From Fibrobacterota bacterium (GTDB lineage: Bacteria > Fibrobacterota > Fibrobacteria > UBA11236), in assembly GCA_028287465.1 (NCBI GenBank), contig JAQBPO010000042.1, positions 1 to 64,000 on the forward strand: DNA of 64,000 nt. The letters are read 5' to 3'. Positions 17,733 to 25,981 of this stretch are shown here, one piece after another. Every line of letters begins with the position of its first letter. Position 1 is the stretch's first letter. The translations under genes and the position numbers were made by a program. Under the pieces are notes generated by a model, which saw only the letters and a list, made by a program, of their open reading frames with translations, did not search any database and was not told the DNA's origin.

Positions 17733-18751
17733 AAGCATTGGGCAAGGACAAGGCCGCACCGGGGATCTCCATGCTGGATTGGCCGGAACCGGAATGCGGG
17801 CCCAACGACGTCATCATCCGCGTCCGGAAAGCCGCGATCTGCGGCACCGACCTGCATATCCACCATTGGGACGAATGGGCCCGCAAAACCATCCCCGTTC
17901 CCATGCCGGTGGGACATGAGTTCTTCGGGGTCGTCGAAGCCGTGGGCCGGGAAGTCAGGGGCGTGAAGCCGGGCGAACGCGTATCGGGAGAGGGGCACAT
18001 CACCTGCGGGCATTGCCGCAACTGCCGGGCCGGTCGCCGGCACCTCTGCCGCAATACCGAAGGCGTGGGCGTGAACCGTCCCGGCGCCTTCTCCGAGCTC
18101 CTGTCCCTGCCCGCCACCAACGTATTCCCGATCCCGGACGGGATCCCGGACGAGATCGCCTGCATCCTCGATCCCCTGGGCAATGCGGTGCATACCGCCC
18201 TTTCCTTCGACCTCGTGGGCGAGGACGTCCTCGTCACCGGAGCCGGCCCCATCGGCCTGATGGCCGCGGCGGTGGCCCGGCACGTGGGAGCCCGTAACGT
18301 AGTGGTTACCGACGTCAATTCGTTCCGGCTCGGCCTCGCCGCCCGCCTGGGCGCCCATGCGGTCCAGGCCGCCCCGGGCGCCTTGGACAAGGCGATGGCG
18401 GATCTGGGGATGGTGGAAGGGTTCGACGTGGGCCTGGAGATGTCCGGCAACGGCAAGGCCTTCCAGGACATGATCGGCCATATGAACCATGGCGGCAAGA
18501 TCGCCATGCTCGGCATCCTCCCGCCGGACGTGGCCATCGACTGGGGCAAGGTCATCTTCAAGGGCCTGGTCCTGAAGGGCATCTATGGCCGCGAAATGTT
18601 CGAGACCTGGTACAAGATGACCGCCATGCTGCAATCCGGCCTGGACATCTCCGCGGTCATCACACATCGGTTCCCCTTCGCGGATTACGGCAAGGCCTTC
18701 GAGGTGGCCCATTCCGGCCAGGCCGGGAAAGTCATCCTATCCCTGGACTGA
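17729..18751 (+). CDS. tdh: L-threonine 3-dehydrogenase
   Basis: A zinc- and NAD-dependent medium-chain dehydrogenase oxidising L-threonine to 2-amino-3-ketobutyrate, which kbl then splits. The 340 residues match the family. Catalytic zinc ligands are in [16 protein letters not shown] and GHEFFG; the structural zinc cysteines are in [15 protein letters not shown]; the Rossmann motif is [11 protein letters not shown]. It is translationally coupled to kbl by a 4-nt overlap. The hexamer MKALGK and the IHHWDEWA stretch are close to E. coli Tdh, so the assignment is firm. Confidence 0.96.
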   Translation: MKALGKDKAAPGISMLDWPEPECGPNDVIIRVRKAAICGTDLHIHHWDEWARKTIPVPMPVGHEFFGVVEAVGREVRGVKPGERVSGEGHITCGHCRNCRAGRRHLCRNTEGVGVNRPGAFSELLSLPATNVFPIPDGIPDEIACILDPLGNAVHTALSFDLVGEDVLVTGAGPIGLMAAAVARHVGARNVVVTDVNSFRLGLAARLGAHAVQAAPGALDKAMADLGMVEGFDVGLEMSGNGKAFQDMIGHMNHGGKIAMLGILPPDVAIDWGKVIFKGLVLKGIYGREMFETWYKMTAMLQSGLDISAVITHRFPFADYGKAFEVAHSGQAGKVILSLD

Positions 18752-18785
18752 CGGGTTTTCCCAAAATCACGAGTTCTCATTTCGC

Positions 18786-18951
18786 GTTGTCCCGCGGACA
18801 TACGTTTCTTCCCAAAAACGCGGGAATTTAGCGCCAGTGTCGGGAAAACATACGCCCAAAGCCTCGGTTTCACCCCTACGCGAGTTCTTTTCTCCCGCCA
18901 ATCGCGGAAAAACTCTCTAAATTGGGAAACATCACCTTTGAAAGGGGTGAT
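18786..18951 (+). promoter_or_regulatory. Upstream region of the IS21-like gene: GTTGTC half palindrome, TAAATT, nested inverted repeat
   Basis: Between tdh and 19018 lie GTTGTC-N5-GACATA (18786-18802), a degenerate copy of the 9726 and 14920 palindromes, and TAAATT (18918-18923), a probable -10. A hairpin follows: ATCACC (18931-18936) pairs with GGTGAT (18946-18951). Outside it ATTGG (18921-18925) and CCAAT (18952-18956) also pair, leaving GAAAC as a one-sided bulge. The stem would sit near the start of the transcript and could be an operator or leader structure. Confidence 0.4.
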
Positions 18952-19017
18952 CCAATCGGTCTTTCCGCAGAGGGGTTTGCGTAGGCCGGTTACTTGGAGG
19001 GGAGAAAGGAAGTCGGG

Positions 19018-20058
19018 GTGAGAGACCTATCGACTCAAGTCAAAACCGCAAACCCAATTAGAGAATGGAAACTACCTGAACACATAGAAGCGGGGGAAGG
19101 CGGCCTGAAACCGTCGCCCATTTCCCTGCTCGGCATCGCGCCGTCGCCCGTGCCCTTGCATGGATTGATGGCCCACGCCGTCCCGCATTCCGCGGGCGCC
19201 GGCCTGGCGATCGCATCGGCTTACGGCCATGCGAACGGCAAAGCCGCGCCGGGAACCGGCGATCCGGAAGAAGCCGAGGAGGGGCGCGGCAAGCTCGGGC
19301 CCCATCTCAAGCTCCTGCTCCGGATGGTCGAGGACCAGCCGCGCGCAAAGATCAAGGACTTCTACCTGACCCTCAAGGACCGGGGGTACATCGGAAGTTA
19401 CGATCTGGTCAAGAAGAAGATCCACGCATTCCGCCGCGAACTCGGGCGGAACGCAGGATCGACCTTCCTGTCCACGGACGCGCCGCACGCCCAGGTGGAA
19501 ATGGCCAAGCTCGTCCTCAAGGGTTCCGATGGCCAAGGCCAGGCGATCGAAGTCAAGGCGCACCTGTTCACCATGGTGCTGGGCAACTCCGGCCGCTTCT
19601 ACGCGGAGCTCATCGAAGGCAGCGATATGGGAAGCTTCCTGCAATGCCACCAGAACGCGTTCGAATTCTTCGGCGGCGTTCCGGTCGGGGTCTTTTACGA
19701 TCCCCAGGAAAGCCCGACCATGCGCAGGCTGGTGGGGGGATTCCCCTTCCACCTTCCCGTGGTGGACTGCGGCCATCATTACGGCTATGCCGCTCAACCC
19801 ACTCCCGCTTTCGCGCCGTGGATGAAGGGCCGTCTCAAGCGGCCCGGCAAGGTCCTCAAGAAGCTCTTCTTCCCGGGATACGAATTCACGTCCCTGGAGA
19901 AGGCGAATGCGGACATGCTGGAATGGATGGCATGGCTCGGACGGCAGAATCAAATCCGCGAACGGAAGGAAAAGACCCAGCGGGAAAAGCTGGGGATGTT
20001 GCCCGCGATCGGATTCAACTTCCGCGGCCGCCGCCAGTTCCTGAAGCTTCGCGCCTGA
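19018..20058 (+). CDS. IS21 (IstA)-type transposase homologue with degenerate catalytic triad
   Basis: A 346-residue protein related to the IS21 transposase IstA: YAELIEGSDMGSFLQCHQNA and FEFFGGVPVGVFYDP match the integrase-fold core, and FFPGYEFTSLEKANA matches its C-terminal side. The DDE triad appears broken. By alignment to QVD, YDN and KGKVER of IstA, the residues here are Glu161 (QVEMAKL), Asp228 (FYDPQ) and Lys274 (KGRLKR), so the last acidic residue is replaced by Lys. A helix-turn-helix-like region lies at about residues 100-150. There is no istB and no terminal repeat. It has its own promoter-like region and a strong 3' hairpin and reads as a conserved single gene, so an exapted DNA-binding protein is more likely than a fresh pseudogene. 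I chose the GTG with AAAGGA 7 nt upstream; a TTG at 18994 is possible. Confidence 0.75.
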   Translation: MRDLSTQVKTANPIREWKLPEHIEAGEGGLKPSPISLLGIAPSPVPLHGLMAHAVPHSAGAGLAIASAYGHANGKAAPGTGDPEEAEEGRGKLGPHLKLLLRMVEDQPRAKIKDFYLTLKDRGYIGSYDLVKKKIHAFRRELGRNAGSTFLSTDAPHAQVEMAKLVLKGSDGQGQAIEVKAHLFTMVLGNSGRFYAELIEGSDMGSFLQCHQNAFEFFGGVPVGVFYDPQESPTMRRLVGGFPFHLPVVDCGHHYGYAAQPTPAFAPWMKGRLKRPGKVLKKLFFPGYEFTSLEKANADMLEWMAWLGRQNQIRERKEKTQREKLGMLPAIGFNFRGRRQFLKLRA

Positions 20059-20106
20059 TTCCGGTGTCTTGGCGCTCTCTTCCGTAACAAGCCTGATCAA
20101 CCGATT

Positions 20107-20133
20107 CTCCGGCTACGTCCAACGTAGCCGGAG
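20107..20133 (+). terminator. Strong hairpin after the IS21-like gene
   Basis: An 11-bp perfect stem (CTCCGGCTACG at 20107-20117 with CGTAGCCGGAG at 20123-20133) and a 5-nt loop, 48 nt after the stop. Only GGTTAGT follows, so there is no proper U-tract; terminator or RNA-processing hairpin. Confidence 0.55.
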
Positions 20134-20240
20134 GGTTAGTCCCTACTGATCTTGCGCGGCTCTAACCGGTTGTTTTATAACGGGTTGCCCGGTCGATCTT
20201 GTTGCGGATTGCAAAGTGTGTTAACTTCCCGAAACAGTCC

Positions 20241-20268
20241 TTGACCCAGGCGCAAACTTCCATATATT
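20241..20268 (+). promoter_or_regulatory. Promoter TTGACC-N16-TATATT
   Basis: A near-consensus sigma-70 promoter: TTGACC at 20241-20246, 16-nt spacer, TATATT at 20263-20268. Transcription should start near 20275 and drive the small gene at 20322. It is among the cleanest promoters in the window. Confidence 0.7.
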
Positions 20269-20321
20269 TACGTTCAACGTGGGGCAATGGCGGTTGAAAA
20301 TTTTTTCGGGATGGAGCGATT

Positions 20322-20522
20322 TTGGAACACTCTGACGATCTCATTGGCCTCGAAGATTCCCTCATGGACCTGCACCTTTCCGTGAACAAATTGATCAAGG
20401 TCATCCAGGACAATGCGTCGAATCTTGAACGGGGCGAAGAGGTGCTTAACAAGCTCCCATTGCTTGATTTCTACAATGAGGACCTGTTGCGGAACATCGG
20501 AAACATGCGCAGCCGTGCCTGA
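20322..20522 (+). CDS. Small acidic helical protein, 66 residues, unknown function
   Basis: A 66-residue protein starting with TTG (MEHSDDLIGL); GGAG lies 5 nt before the start, and a near-consensus promoter lies 54 nt upstream. The sequence has heptad-like spacing of Leu/Ile/Val (LEDSLMDLHLSVNKLIKVI), so a short helical or coiled-coil protein is likely. I recognise no family. Its own promoter, ribosome-binding site and isolated position between hairpins support a real gene. Confidence 0.62.
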   Translation: MEHSDDLIGLEDSLMDLHLSVNKLIKVIQDNASNLERGEEVLNKLPLLDFYNEDLLRNIGNMRSRA

Positions 20523-20591
20523 GCCTTAAGGGATCCTGCCGGAACCCGGCCGCGGATCCCGTTCCTTCGCCCCCAGGGGGCCCCATTTGAA

Positions 20592-21926
20592 TCAGGTATT
20601 GACGAGGGAGGGGAGGGTCAGCCGGATCTTCTCCATCTTCTGACCGTCCATTTCCATAACTTCGAAAGTGAAATCCTTGAAGCGGATCACGTCCCCTTTG
20701 TCCGGGACCTTGCCGTGGATGAACAGGATGAAGCCCCCGAAGGTGTCGATCTGGATGTCCGGATCCTCGGGCTTCAGGGCCAGGCCCAATTCCGCGTTCA
20801 GGTCGGACAAGGACACGATCGGATCCACCAGGTAGATGCCGTCGTCGATCTTGCGGATTTTCAGGGTCTCGGTCTCATCCTCATCGTGGATCTCGCCGAC
20901 GATCTCCTCGAGAATGTCCTCGAGGGTGATCAACCCCGCCGTGCCGCCGTATTCGTCGACCACGATGGCCATGTGGATATGCTTGCGGCGGAACTCCCGC
21001 ATGAGTTCGCCGATCTTCTTGGTGCGCGGCACGAAATAGGCTTCGCGCAACAGGCCCTGCAGCTTGAACCCGGGGCCGCGGATTTCGTCCCGCATGCTCA
21101 TCAAATCCATGGTATGCAAGATGCCCTGGATATTATCGATGGTTTCCTTGTAGACCGGGATGCGGCTGTATTTCTCGTCCGAGATGAGGTCCCGCACTTC
21201 CCGGAAGGAGGCGCCTATCTCCAGGGCCGCCACGTCCACGCGCGGGGTCATGATTTCCTTCACCTGGGTTTCGCGCAGGTCGAAGATGCTCCGGATCATC
21301 TCTTTTTCATCGTCTTCCAGGCCGCTGCGGTCCGGATTCTCATCGTCCACGGGCGGGGCAAGTTTGTGCAGGTTGGTCTCGCCCAGGAAGCTCAGCTTGG
21401 GATCTATCCCCATCTTGCGCAGGACCAGATCGTGGGTCTGGAAAAGCACTTCGCCCACCTTGCCCATGAAAAAGAAGCTGTAGACCTTATAGATGCGCAG
21501 GGCCCATTTCCCCAGGGAGGGGGAGAAAGCCTGGGCCAGGATGGGGGAGAGCCAATGGGCGATGGCGAAGGCCAGGAGGATGTCGATCAACCCCAAGGTG
21601 ACGATGCTGGTTTCCGGGAACATGTAGGCCAGGTAGCGGATTCCCGCCAGGATGGCGCACCCGTCGAGGATGAACCGGCCGACGCTGATGGATTCGAAAA
21701 ACCCCGGCTTTTCCCAGAGGGTGACGGCGCGGGAGACGATGGCCTTGGTCTGGGCGGACTCCCCATTCAGGGAATGCTCGGAGTTCTGTCCCCGGAAAAA
21801 TCCGATGACGGTCTTCACTCCGCTCAGGACTCCGCTGAGTCCGGCCCAAAGGAAAAAGAAAAGAAGGGTTTTAAGGGGAGAGGTTGGATCCACGTTGTAC
21901 AGAGGTTCGGTGATCGGGACGACCAC
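20592..21926 (-). CDS. CorC/HlyC-type CBS-pair protein with N-terminal membrane domain
   Basis: A 444-residue protein of the hemolysin-like UPF0053/CorC group. The N-terminal 190 residues hold hydrophobic segments of a CNNM-like membrane domain. Two CBS motifs follow (about residues 215-335: VKEIMTPRVDVAALE, YSRIPVYKETIDNIQGILH, HMAIVVDEYGGTAGLITLEDILEEIVGEI), then a CorC_HlyC domain at the C-terminus (IQIDTFGGFILF). Such proteins take part in Mg/Co ion efflux or adenosine-nucleotide sensing. It lies directly downstream of ybeY, the common ybeY-corC order. The start is a GTG with no strong ribosome-binding site, 22 nt after the ybeY stop. Confidence 0.88.
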   Translation of the reverse strand: MVVPITEPLYNVDPTSPLKTLLFFFLWAGLSGVLSGVKTVIGFFRGQNSEHSLNGESAQTKAIVSRAVTLWEKPGFFESISVGRFILDGCAILAGIRYLAYMFPETSIVTLGLIDILLAFAIAHWLSPILAQAFSPSLGKWALRIYKVYSFFFMGKVGEVLFQTHDLVLRKMGIDPKLSFLGETNLHKLAPPVDDENPDRSGLEDDEKEMIRSIFDLRETQVKEIMTPRVDVAALEIGASFREVRDLISDEKYSRIPVYKETIDNIQGILHTMDLMSMRDEIRGPGFKLQGLLREAYFVPRTKKIGELMREFRRKHIHMAIVVDEYGGTAGLITLEDILEEIVGEIHDEDETETLKIRKIDDGIYLVDPIVSLSDLNAELGLALKPEDPDIQIDTFGGFILFIHGKVPDKGDVIRFKDFTFEVMEMDGQKMEKIRLTLPSLVNT

Positions 21927-21948
21927 ACAGGGTTAAATATAGTTCATT

Positions 21949-22419
21949 TCAGGGTTCCAAATAATGGTCTTCCCGGGCGCGCATGGTCTTCCGGTCCTTG
22001 GCGTTCATATGGTCGAATCCGGCCAGATGCAATGCTCCATGGACGACCAATCGGCGCATTTCATCGTAAAAGGTGTTTTTCCAACGGGGGGCCTGTTTTT
22101 GGGCTTTCAATGTCGCGATGTAGATCTCGCCGAAAACGTCGTCATCGTCATAGATGAAGGAAAGCACGTCCGTGGCCTTGTCGAGCTTGCGGAAACGGCG
22201 GTTCAAATCCCGGATGAAGGCGTTTTCGCAGAAAACCAGGTTCACGGTGCGGATCAGGGGCTTCCGGCCTTTGGCCGTTTTCCCCGCCTTTTCCAAGGAT
22301 TTCGCGAATTCGGCGTCCAGGACCGTTTCGGCCAGGCGCGCCAATTCCTTGGGCTTGGGAACGGGAATGGGACCGACATCGGCCCACTCCACCTTCACCG
22401 CCTTCACCCCTTTGGCCAA
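21949..22419 (-). CDS. ybeY: Endoribonuclease YbeY (rRNA maturation factor)
   Basis: A zinc-dependent single-strand endoribonuclease for 16S rRNA 3' maturation and ribosome quality control. The 156-residue protein ends with the metal site HGALHLAGFDH and has the conserved TDVLSFIYDDD segment and LNRRFRKLDKATD. It starts at a TTG just after the stop of the upstream small gene, with AGGT before it; an internal GTG at 22407 is possible. It lies in an operon between the conserved small protein and the CorC-like gene. Confidence 0.9.
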   Translation of the reverse strand: MAKGVKAVKVEWADVGPIPVPKPKELARLAETVLDAEFAKSLEKAGKTAKGRKPLIRTVNLVFCENAFIRDLNRRFRKLDKATDVLSFIYDDDDVFGEIYIATLKAQKQAPRWKNTFYDEMRRLVVHGALHLAGFDHMNAKDRKTMRAREDHYLEP

Positions 22420-22425
22420 TCGGAC

Positions 22426-22752
22426 CTAGTCCTCGCCGGCTTCGACGTCGCCGCCGCCGCCGCCTTCGTTTTCGGTCCATTTATTGAGGACGTCCAGCAC
22501 CTTTTTGGCCTGGGCGATGGAAGAGATGTTGAATTTGCTCTTCTGCTTGTATTCGCCATTCTGTTTCTGGTACCGGCGGATGGAAATCTTGGTGGTCTTG
22601 AAGGTGTTCGTGGCCTTGTCCAGGTCCTGGTACTTGAACATGATGGTGGTCCAGCTGCCCTTGGTCAGGACCTCCTTATCCAATTCCTTGACGAGCTGAA
22701 CGCCCTCTTCCTCGTAGTTCATGGTGATTTCTTCGACTGTGCTGGCGGCCAT
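22426..22752 (-). CDS. Conserved small hypothetical protein
   Basis: A 108-residue protein with the core KGSWTTIMFKYQDLDKA and KSKFNISSIAQAKKVLDVLN, a pattern I recall from uncharacterised proteins of delta-proteobacteria and relatives. It ends in an acidic Gly-rich tail (ENEGGGGGDVEAGED). The start ATG has AAAGGA 3 nt upstream, and a clear minus-strand promoter precedes it. It is first in the operon with ybeY and the CorC-like gene, which hints at translation or membrane housekeeping, but no function is known. Confidence 0.8.
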   Translation of the reverse strand: MAASTVEEITMNYEEEGVQLVKELDKEVLTKGSWTTIMFKYQDLDKATNTFKTTKISIRRYQKQNGEYKQKSKFNISSIAQAKKVLDVLNKWTENEGGGGGDVEAGED

Positions 22753-22788
22753 ATATCCTTTCGCGTGTCCCGATTCCGGGGGAGGTTA

Positions 22789-22817
22789 AGTATAGGTAGG
22801 ATGGGGAGGGGATGCAA
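22789..22817 (-). promoter_or_regulatory. Minus-strand promoter TTGCAT-N17-TATACT
   Basis: On the minus strand TTGCAT (22817-22812) and TATACT (22794-22789) are separated by 17 nt, 37 nt upstream of the start at 22752. It fits a sigma-70 promoter for the operon running down to 20592. It sits beside the mqnE start, so the two transcription units diverge here. Confidence 0.65.
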
Positions 22818-22881
22818 AGCCGCGATAATCGGGGCCGGTCCGGTTTGGCCGGTTCCGGCTCGCTTTCGTACCTTTCCATGC

Positions 22882-24006
22882 ATGTCCCTGAATCCATCCG
22901 AGCCGCATTCCGCCCCGTTAGAAGCCCTTTTGCCCCTGGAAGCCAAGATCAGCCGCGGCGAAAGACTGACCGCGGATGAAGGGCTATTCCTGTACCGGAT
23001 GGCCCCGCTTCCCTGGCTCCGGACGCAGGCGGACGCCGTGCGTCTGACCCGGCATGGCCAGGAGGCCTATTTCAACCGGAACATCCATTTCGAACCGACG
23101 AATAAATGCGTGTACGCATGCAAGTTCTGCGCCTTCTACCGGACGCCCAAGGCGACCGAAGCCGAAGGGGCCTGGGATTACGGTTTCGAATACCTGCGCC
23201 ATAAGCTGGACGCCTATCCGATGGGATCCCTCACCGAGATCCACGTCACCGGCGGGGTGCATCCCGATCGCGGGGTCGAGTACGGCGAGGCTTTATGCGC
23301 CTTCATCAAATCCATCCGCCCGGAATTGCACGTGAAGGCGTTCACCGCGGTGGAGATCACCTATTTCGCCAAGAAGAGCGGGGTGACCCTGACCGAGGCC
23401 CTGGATCGGCTGAAACGCGCGGGCCTGGATTCCCTTCCCGGCGGCGGCGCGGAAATCTTCGATCCGGAAGTGCGCAAGCGCATCGCGGGGGGGAAGGCGC
23501 CGGCGCATACCTGGCTGGAGGTCCACGAGGCGGCCCACCGCCTGGGCCTGCTCTCCAATGCGACCATGCTTTATGGCCATGTGGAGGAATACCGGCACCG
23601 CATCGATCACATGCTTCGCCTGCGGGATCTGCAGGACCGCACCGGCGGGTTCAAGGCCTTCATCCCGCTCCGCTACCGCAACGAGGCCAATGCCCTGAGC
23701 CATATCCCCGAGGTTCCGGCCGAGGAGGACTTGCGCAACTACGCCGTGGCCCGGCTCTTCCTGGACAATATCCCCCATCTCAAGGCCTATTGGGTCATGT
23801 TGGGATTGGATCTGGCGACCCAGGCCCTGGACTACGGGGTGGACGATCTGGACGGGACCGTGGACGATTCCACCCGGATCTATTCGATGGCCGGGGGGAT
23901 GGAGCATCCCGCGGTTACGTCGGCGGAACTGGGGAGGATCATCCGGTCCAAGGGGCGCGTGCCGGTGGAGAGGGATTCCGAGTACGCCAAGCTTCGGGCG
24001 GTTTGA
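22882..24006 (+). CDS. mqnE: Aminofutalosine synthase (radical SAM, menaquinone pathway)
   Basis: A radical SAM enzyme joining 3-[(1-carboxyvinyl)oxy]benzoate and SAM into aminofutalosine, an early step of the futalosine route to menaquinone. In the 374-residue protein the cluster motif CVYACKFC gives Cys76, Cys80 and Cys83; FEPTNKCVYAC and LPGGGAEIFDPEVRKRIAGG are typical of MqnE rather than MqnC. The start is the ATG at 22882 (MSLNPSEP); the frame is open further upstream but overlaps the divergent promoter. No other mqn genes are in the window. Confidence 0.92.
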   Translation: MSLNPSEPHSAPLEALLPLEAKISRGERLTADEGLFLYRMAPLPWLRTQADAVRLTRHGQEAYFNRNIHFEPTNKCVYACKFCAFYRTPKATEAEGAWDYGFEYLRHKLDAYPMGSLTEIHVTGGVHPDRGVEYGEALCAFIKSIRPELHVKAFTAVEITYFAKKSGVTLTEALDRLKRAGLDSLPGGGAEIFDPEVRKRIAGGKAPAHTWLEVHEAAHRLGLLSNATMLYGHVEEYRHRIDHMLRLRDLQDRTGGFKAFIPLRYRNEANALSHIPEVPAEEDLRNYAVARLFLDNIPHLKAYWVMLGLDLATQALDYGVDDLDGTVDDSTRIYSMAGGMEHPAVTSAELGRIIRSKGRVPVERDSEYAKLRAV

Positions 24007-24150
24007 ATCGCGGACCCTGCGGTCCGGATCGAGGGGGGCACCCTCAAGCAGCCCCGATTCCTTTCCCGCCATAGTAACCGTTCAGTTACCGTAACTCCCG
24101 GAAAGTGCCGGTTGATCGCGGGCAAATAATCGTCAAATCCGCCGGTTCCT

Positions 24151-24180
24151 TTGCCTGCCCGTTTTTTCCGAGGATATAAT
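24151..24180 (+). promoter_or_regulatory. Promoter TTGCCT-N18-TATAAT
   Basis: TTGCCT at 24151-24156 and a perfect TATAAT at 24175-24180 with an 18-nt spacer, 34 nt upstream of the secreted protein at 24215. The upstream gap also holds the small dyad AGTTAC-C-GTAACT (24084-24096), possibly an operator or the mqnE terminator. Confidence 0.65.
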
Positions 24181-24214
24181 CCTGTCGATAACCCCATCCA
24201 TGAGGTCGGCAGCC

Positions 24215-24970
24215 ATGAATCCGAAATTCCCCATCGCCATTTTTCTGCTCTCGGGCCTGGTATCCATCGGATCCGCCGAGGAGTTCAAGGAAGGCCAGGT
24301 CGTGGCCTTTACGGCCAGCGATGCGAGCGATGAGACCATCCAAGAGGACACGCGCATCATGATAGGAGCGGGCCTTCTCCTTCCTATCGGCCTGGGAGCG
24401 GAATTGAGCGGCCAGTCCTGGGGCGTCCTTCCCAGCCACGGTTGGATTCCCGGCCTGTTCCTGGACACGCGGCTGGGAGCGGGAACCCTGGGCGCCAACA
24501 TCCGCGCCCGCGCCGGTATCGGGTATCGGAGCCACAAGGAGGATATCTACCAACCAGTATCCATGGGCGGCGGGAACTACCTGGGGGCCAAGGGCCCGGG
24601 CGTGAGCGGCCATGCGTTCTACGCCGGATTCGACGGGGAAACCGTCGGCGGCAACGATCCCTATAAGGCGGGCCTTTTGAGCGTGGGCTACCATTATGAA
24701 GTGGCCAGCCAGGTCAATGTAAACGCCGGCGGCTCATCCAGGGCGGGAAACCAGGTCGCGGCCCTGGAGCTGGAATTGACCCAAGGCGTAGTCGAAGGGA
24801 AGATGCATGATCCGGGAGCGAACTTCGCAGGCGATATCGGATTGGGCGGGCGCTGGTATACCCGGTTCGAGGTGGGACTTCTCTGGGGAGACGAGACCAC
24901 CTTCCGCATGTTGCGGATGACCGGCCTGATCTGCTATAAGTTCGGTCTCAATCTGCCCGGCCTGAAGTAA
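24215..24970 (+). CDS. Secreted or outer-membrane protein of unknown function
   Basis: A 251-residue protein with a signal peptide (MNPKFPIAIFLLSGLVSIGSA, cleavage near residue 22). The mature part alternates short Gly-rich and hydrophobic stretches (GAGLLLPIGLGAELSG, RLGAGTLGANIRARAGIGYR) and ends in a hydrophobic segment, as in small outer-membrane beta-barrels; that is inference. Its own TATAAT promoter lies 34 nt upstream. The first in-frame ATG at 24200 is less likely because GAGG stands 9 nt before the one chosen. Confidence 0.7.
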   Translation: MNPKFPIAIFLLSGLVSIGSAEEFKEGQVVAFTASDASDETIQEDTRIMIGAGLLLPIGLGAELSGQSWGVLPSHGWIPGLFLDTRLGAGTLGANIRARAGIGYRSHKEDIYQPVSMGGGNYLGAKGPGVSGHAFYAGFDGETVGGNDPYKAGLLSVGYHYEVASQVNVNAGGSSRAGNQVAALELELTQGVVEGKMHDPGANFAGDIGLGGRWYTRFEVGLLWGDETTFRMLRMTGLICYKFGLNLPGLK

Positions 24971-25031
24971 GCGCCGACCGGTCAGGCGGCCGCCCTGGGC
25001 GCGGCGCCGGTTCACAAGGCGGAATGTCCGG

Positions 25032-25835
25032 TCAGGAATACCTGTCGTTGAACCAAGGCTCGGCCGAGTTCGAATACCCGCGCAGTTCCCAGAAGCCCAA
25101 TAGATCCTGGGGCAGGAACAGGATCTCCTTGATCCATTTCGCGCCCTTCCACGCGTATTTCCGCGGGGTGATCATGCGCACCGGTCCGCCATGCTCGCGG
25201 GGGAGATCGATGCCTTCCCAGGTATGCACCAGCAGCACGTCGTCGTCCATGCATTCGGCGAGGGGAAGGTTGGTGGAGTAGCCGTCGTAGGCCTTGATGT
25301 GCACGTGGGTGGCATCGGCCTTGAGGACGGCCTTTTCCGCCAGGGTGCGGAAGCGGACCCCGCCCCAATGGTTGTCCATCCGGCTCCAGGAAGTGACGCA
25401 ATGGAAGTCGGAGACGTCCTCGACCTGGGGCAGGTCCATGAAATCCTTCCACTCCAGCACGTAAGGTTTTTCGACGTATCCTTTGACGGTGAGGGACCAC
25501 ATATCCCGGGGGATGGCCGGCTTGACGCCCAGGTCGAGCACGGGCCAGTTCTTGACCTCATGCTGGCCGGGGGGAAGCTGGGGCATGCCATGCCGATTGG
25601 CGGGGCCGGTTCCCTGGACCTGGCCCTCTTCGGCCGCGCGGCCGCCGGCCATCATCCGCTTGTCATGGCCCTTTTCCGCGACGCGCATCTTGCCGCGGAT
25701 GAGGGCCTGGTTGAATCCATCGTCCGGGGATTCCCCGCCCGATCGCGCGGATCCGCCCGCTATCTTGGGGTCCGGCGTTTCTTTTCCGCCCGGGTTCTCG
25801 TTTCCGCCCGGGTTCTCCGGTTGCTTGGGTTCCAT
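25032..25835 (-). CDS. Molybdopterin-binding oxidoreductase, sulfite oxidase-like
   Basis: A 267-residue protein with the sulfite-oxidase Mo-cofactor fold: the cofactor-binding Cys is in DFHCVTSWSR, followed by FRTLAEKA, HVHIKAYDGYSTNLPL and the C-terminal GGPVRMITPRKYAWKGAKWIKEI. It resembles short cytoplasmic YuiH-like or YedY/MsrP-like oxidoreductases; no Tat signal is visible. The first 70 residues are a low-complexity Pro/Gly/Asn/Lys segment encoded partly by an 18-bp tandem repeat. The start at 25835 has GGAGG 6 nt upstream. Substrate unknown. Confidence 0.86.
   Translation of the reverse strand: MEPKQPENPGGNENPGGKETPDPKIAGGSARSGGESPDDGFNQALIRGKMRVAEKGHDKRMMAGGRAAEEGQVQGTGPANRHGMPQLPPGQHEVKNWPVLDLGVKPAIPRDMWSLTVKGYVEKPYVLEWKDFMDLPQVEDVSDFHCVTSWSRMDNHWGGVRFRTLAEKAVLKADATHVHIKAYDGYSTNLPLAECMDDDVLLVHTWEGIDLPREHGGPVRMITPRKYAWKGAKWIKEILFLPQDLLGFWELRGYSNSAEPWFNDRYS
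25783..25817. repeat. 18-bp tandem repeat, two copies
   Basis: TTTCCGCCCGGGTTCTC occurs at 25783-25799 and again at 25801-25817 with a one-base spacer. It lies inside the N-terminal low-complexity region of the molybdopterin protein and encodes the doubled ENPGG motif. It is a slippage-prone site that could vary in copy number. Confidence 0.85.
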
Positions 25836-25981
25836 GTTCGGCCTCCGGGTCCGTACCATCAAGTTAGCAATCCCTCCGCTTTTGAGGACGGCCGGGGACC
25901 GCGCATGGCGGCGCACGGCGGAAGCCGATGCGCGCCTCCCGGCGGACGGCGGGCATGCGAGTTCCTATCTTTTCCCATCAC

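Noticed and set aside
19018-20058. Active IS21 insertion sequence
   Set aside because: No istB, no terminal inverted repeats or target duplication found, and the catalytic residue is changed.
9580-20133. Calling every strong hairpin an intrinsic terminator
   Set aside because: Those at 9580, 20107 and 45499 lack a U-tract; only 28367-28406 and 29355-29383 meet the full pattern.
24718-24725. TGTAAACGCC inside the secreted-protein gene as another operator
   Set aside because: Only a half-site; the left arm is absent and it lies in the middle of a coding region.
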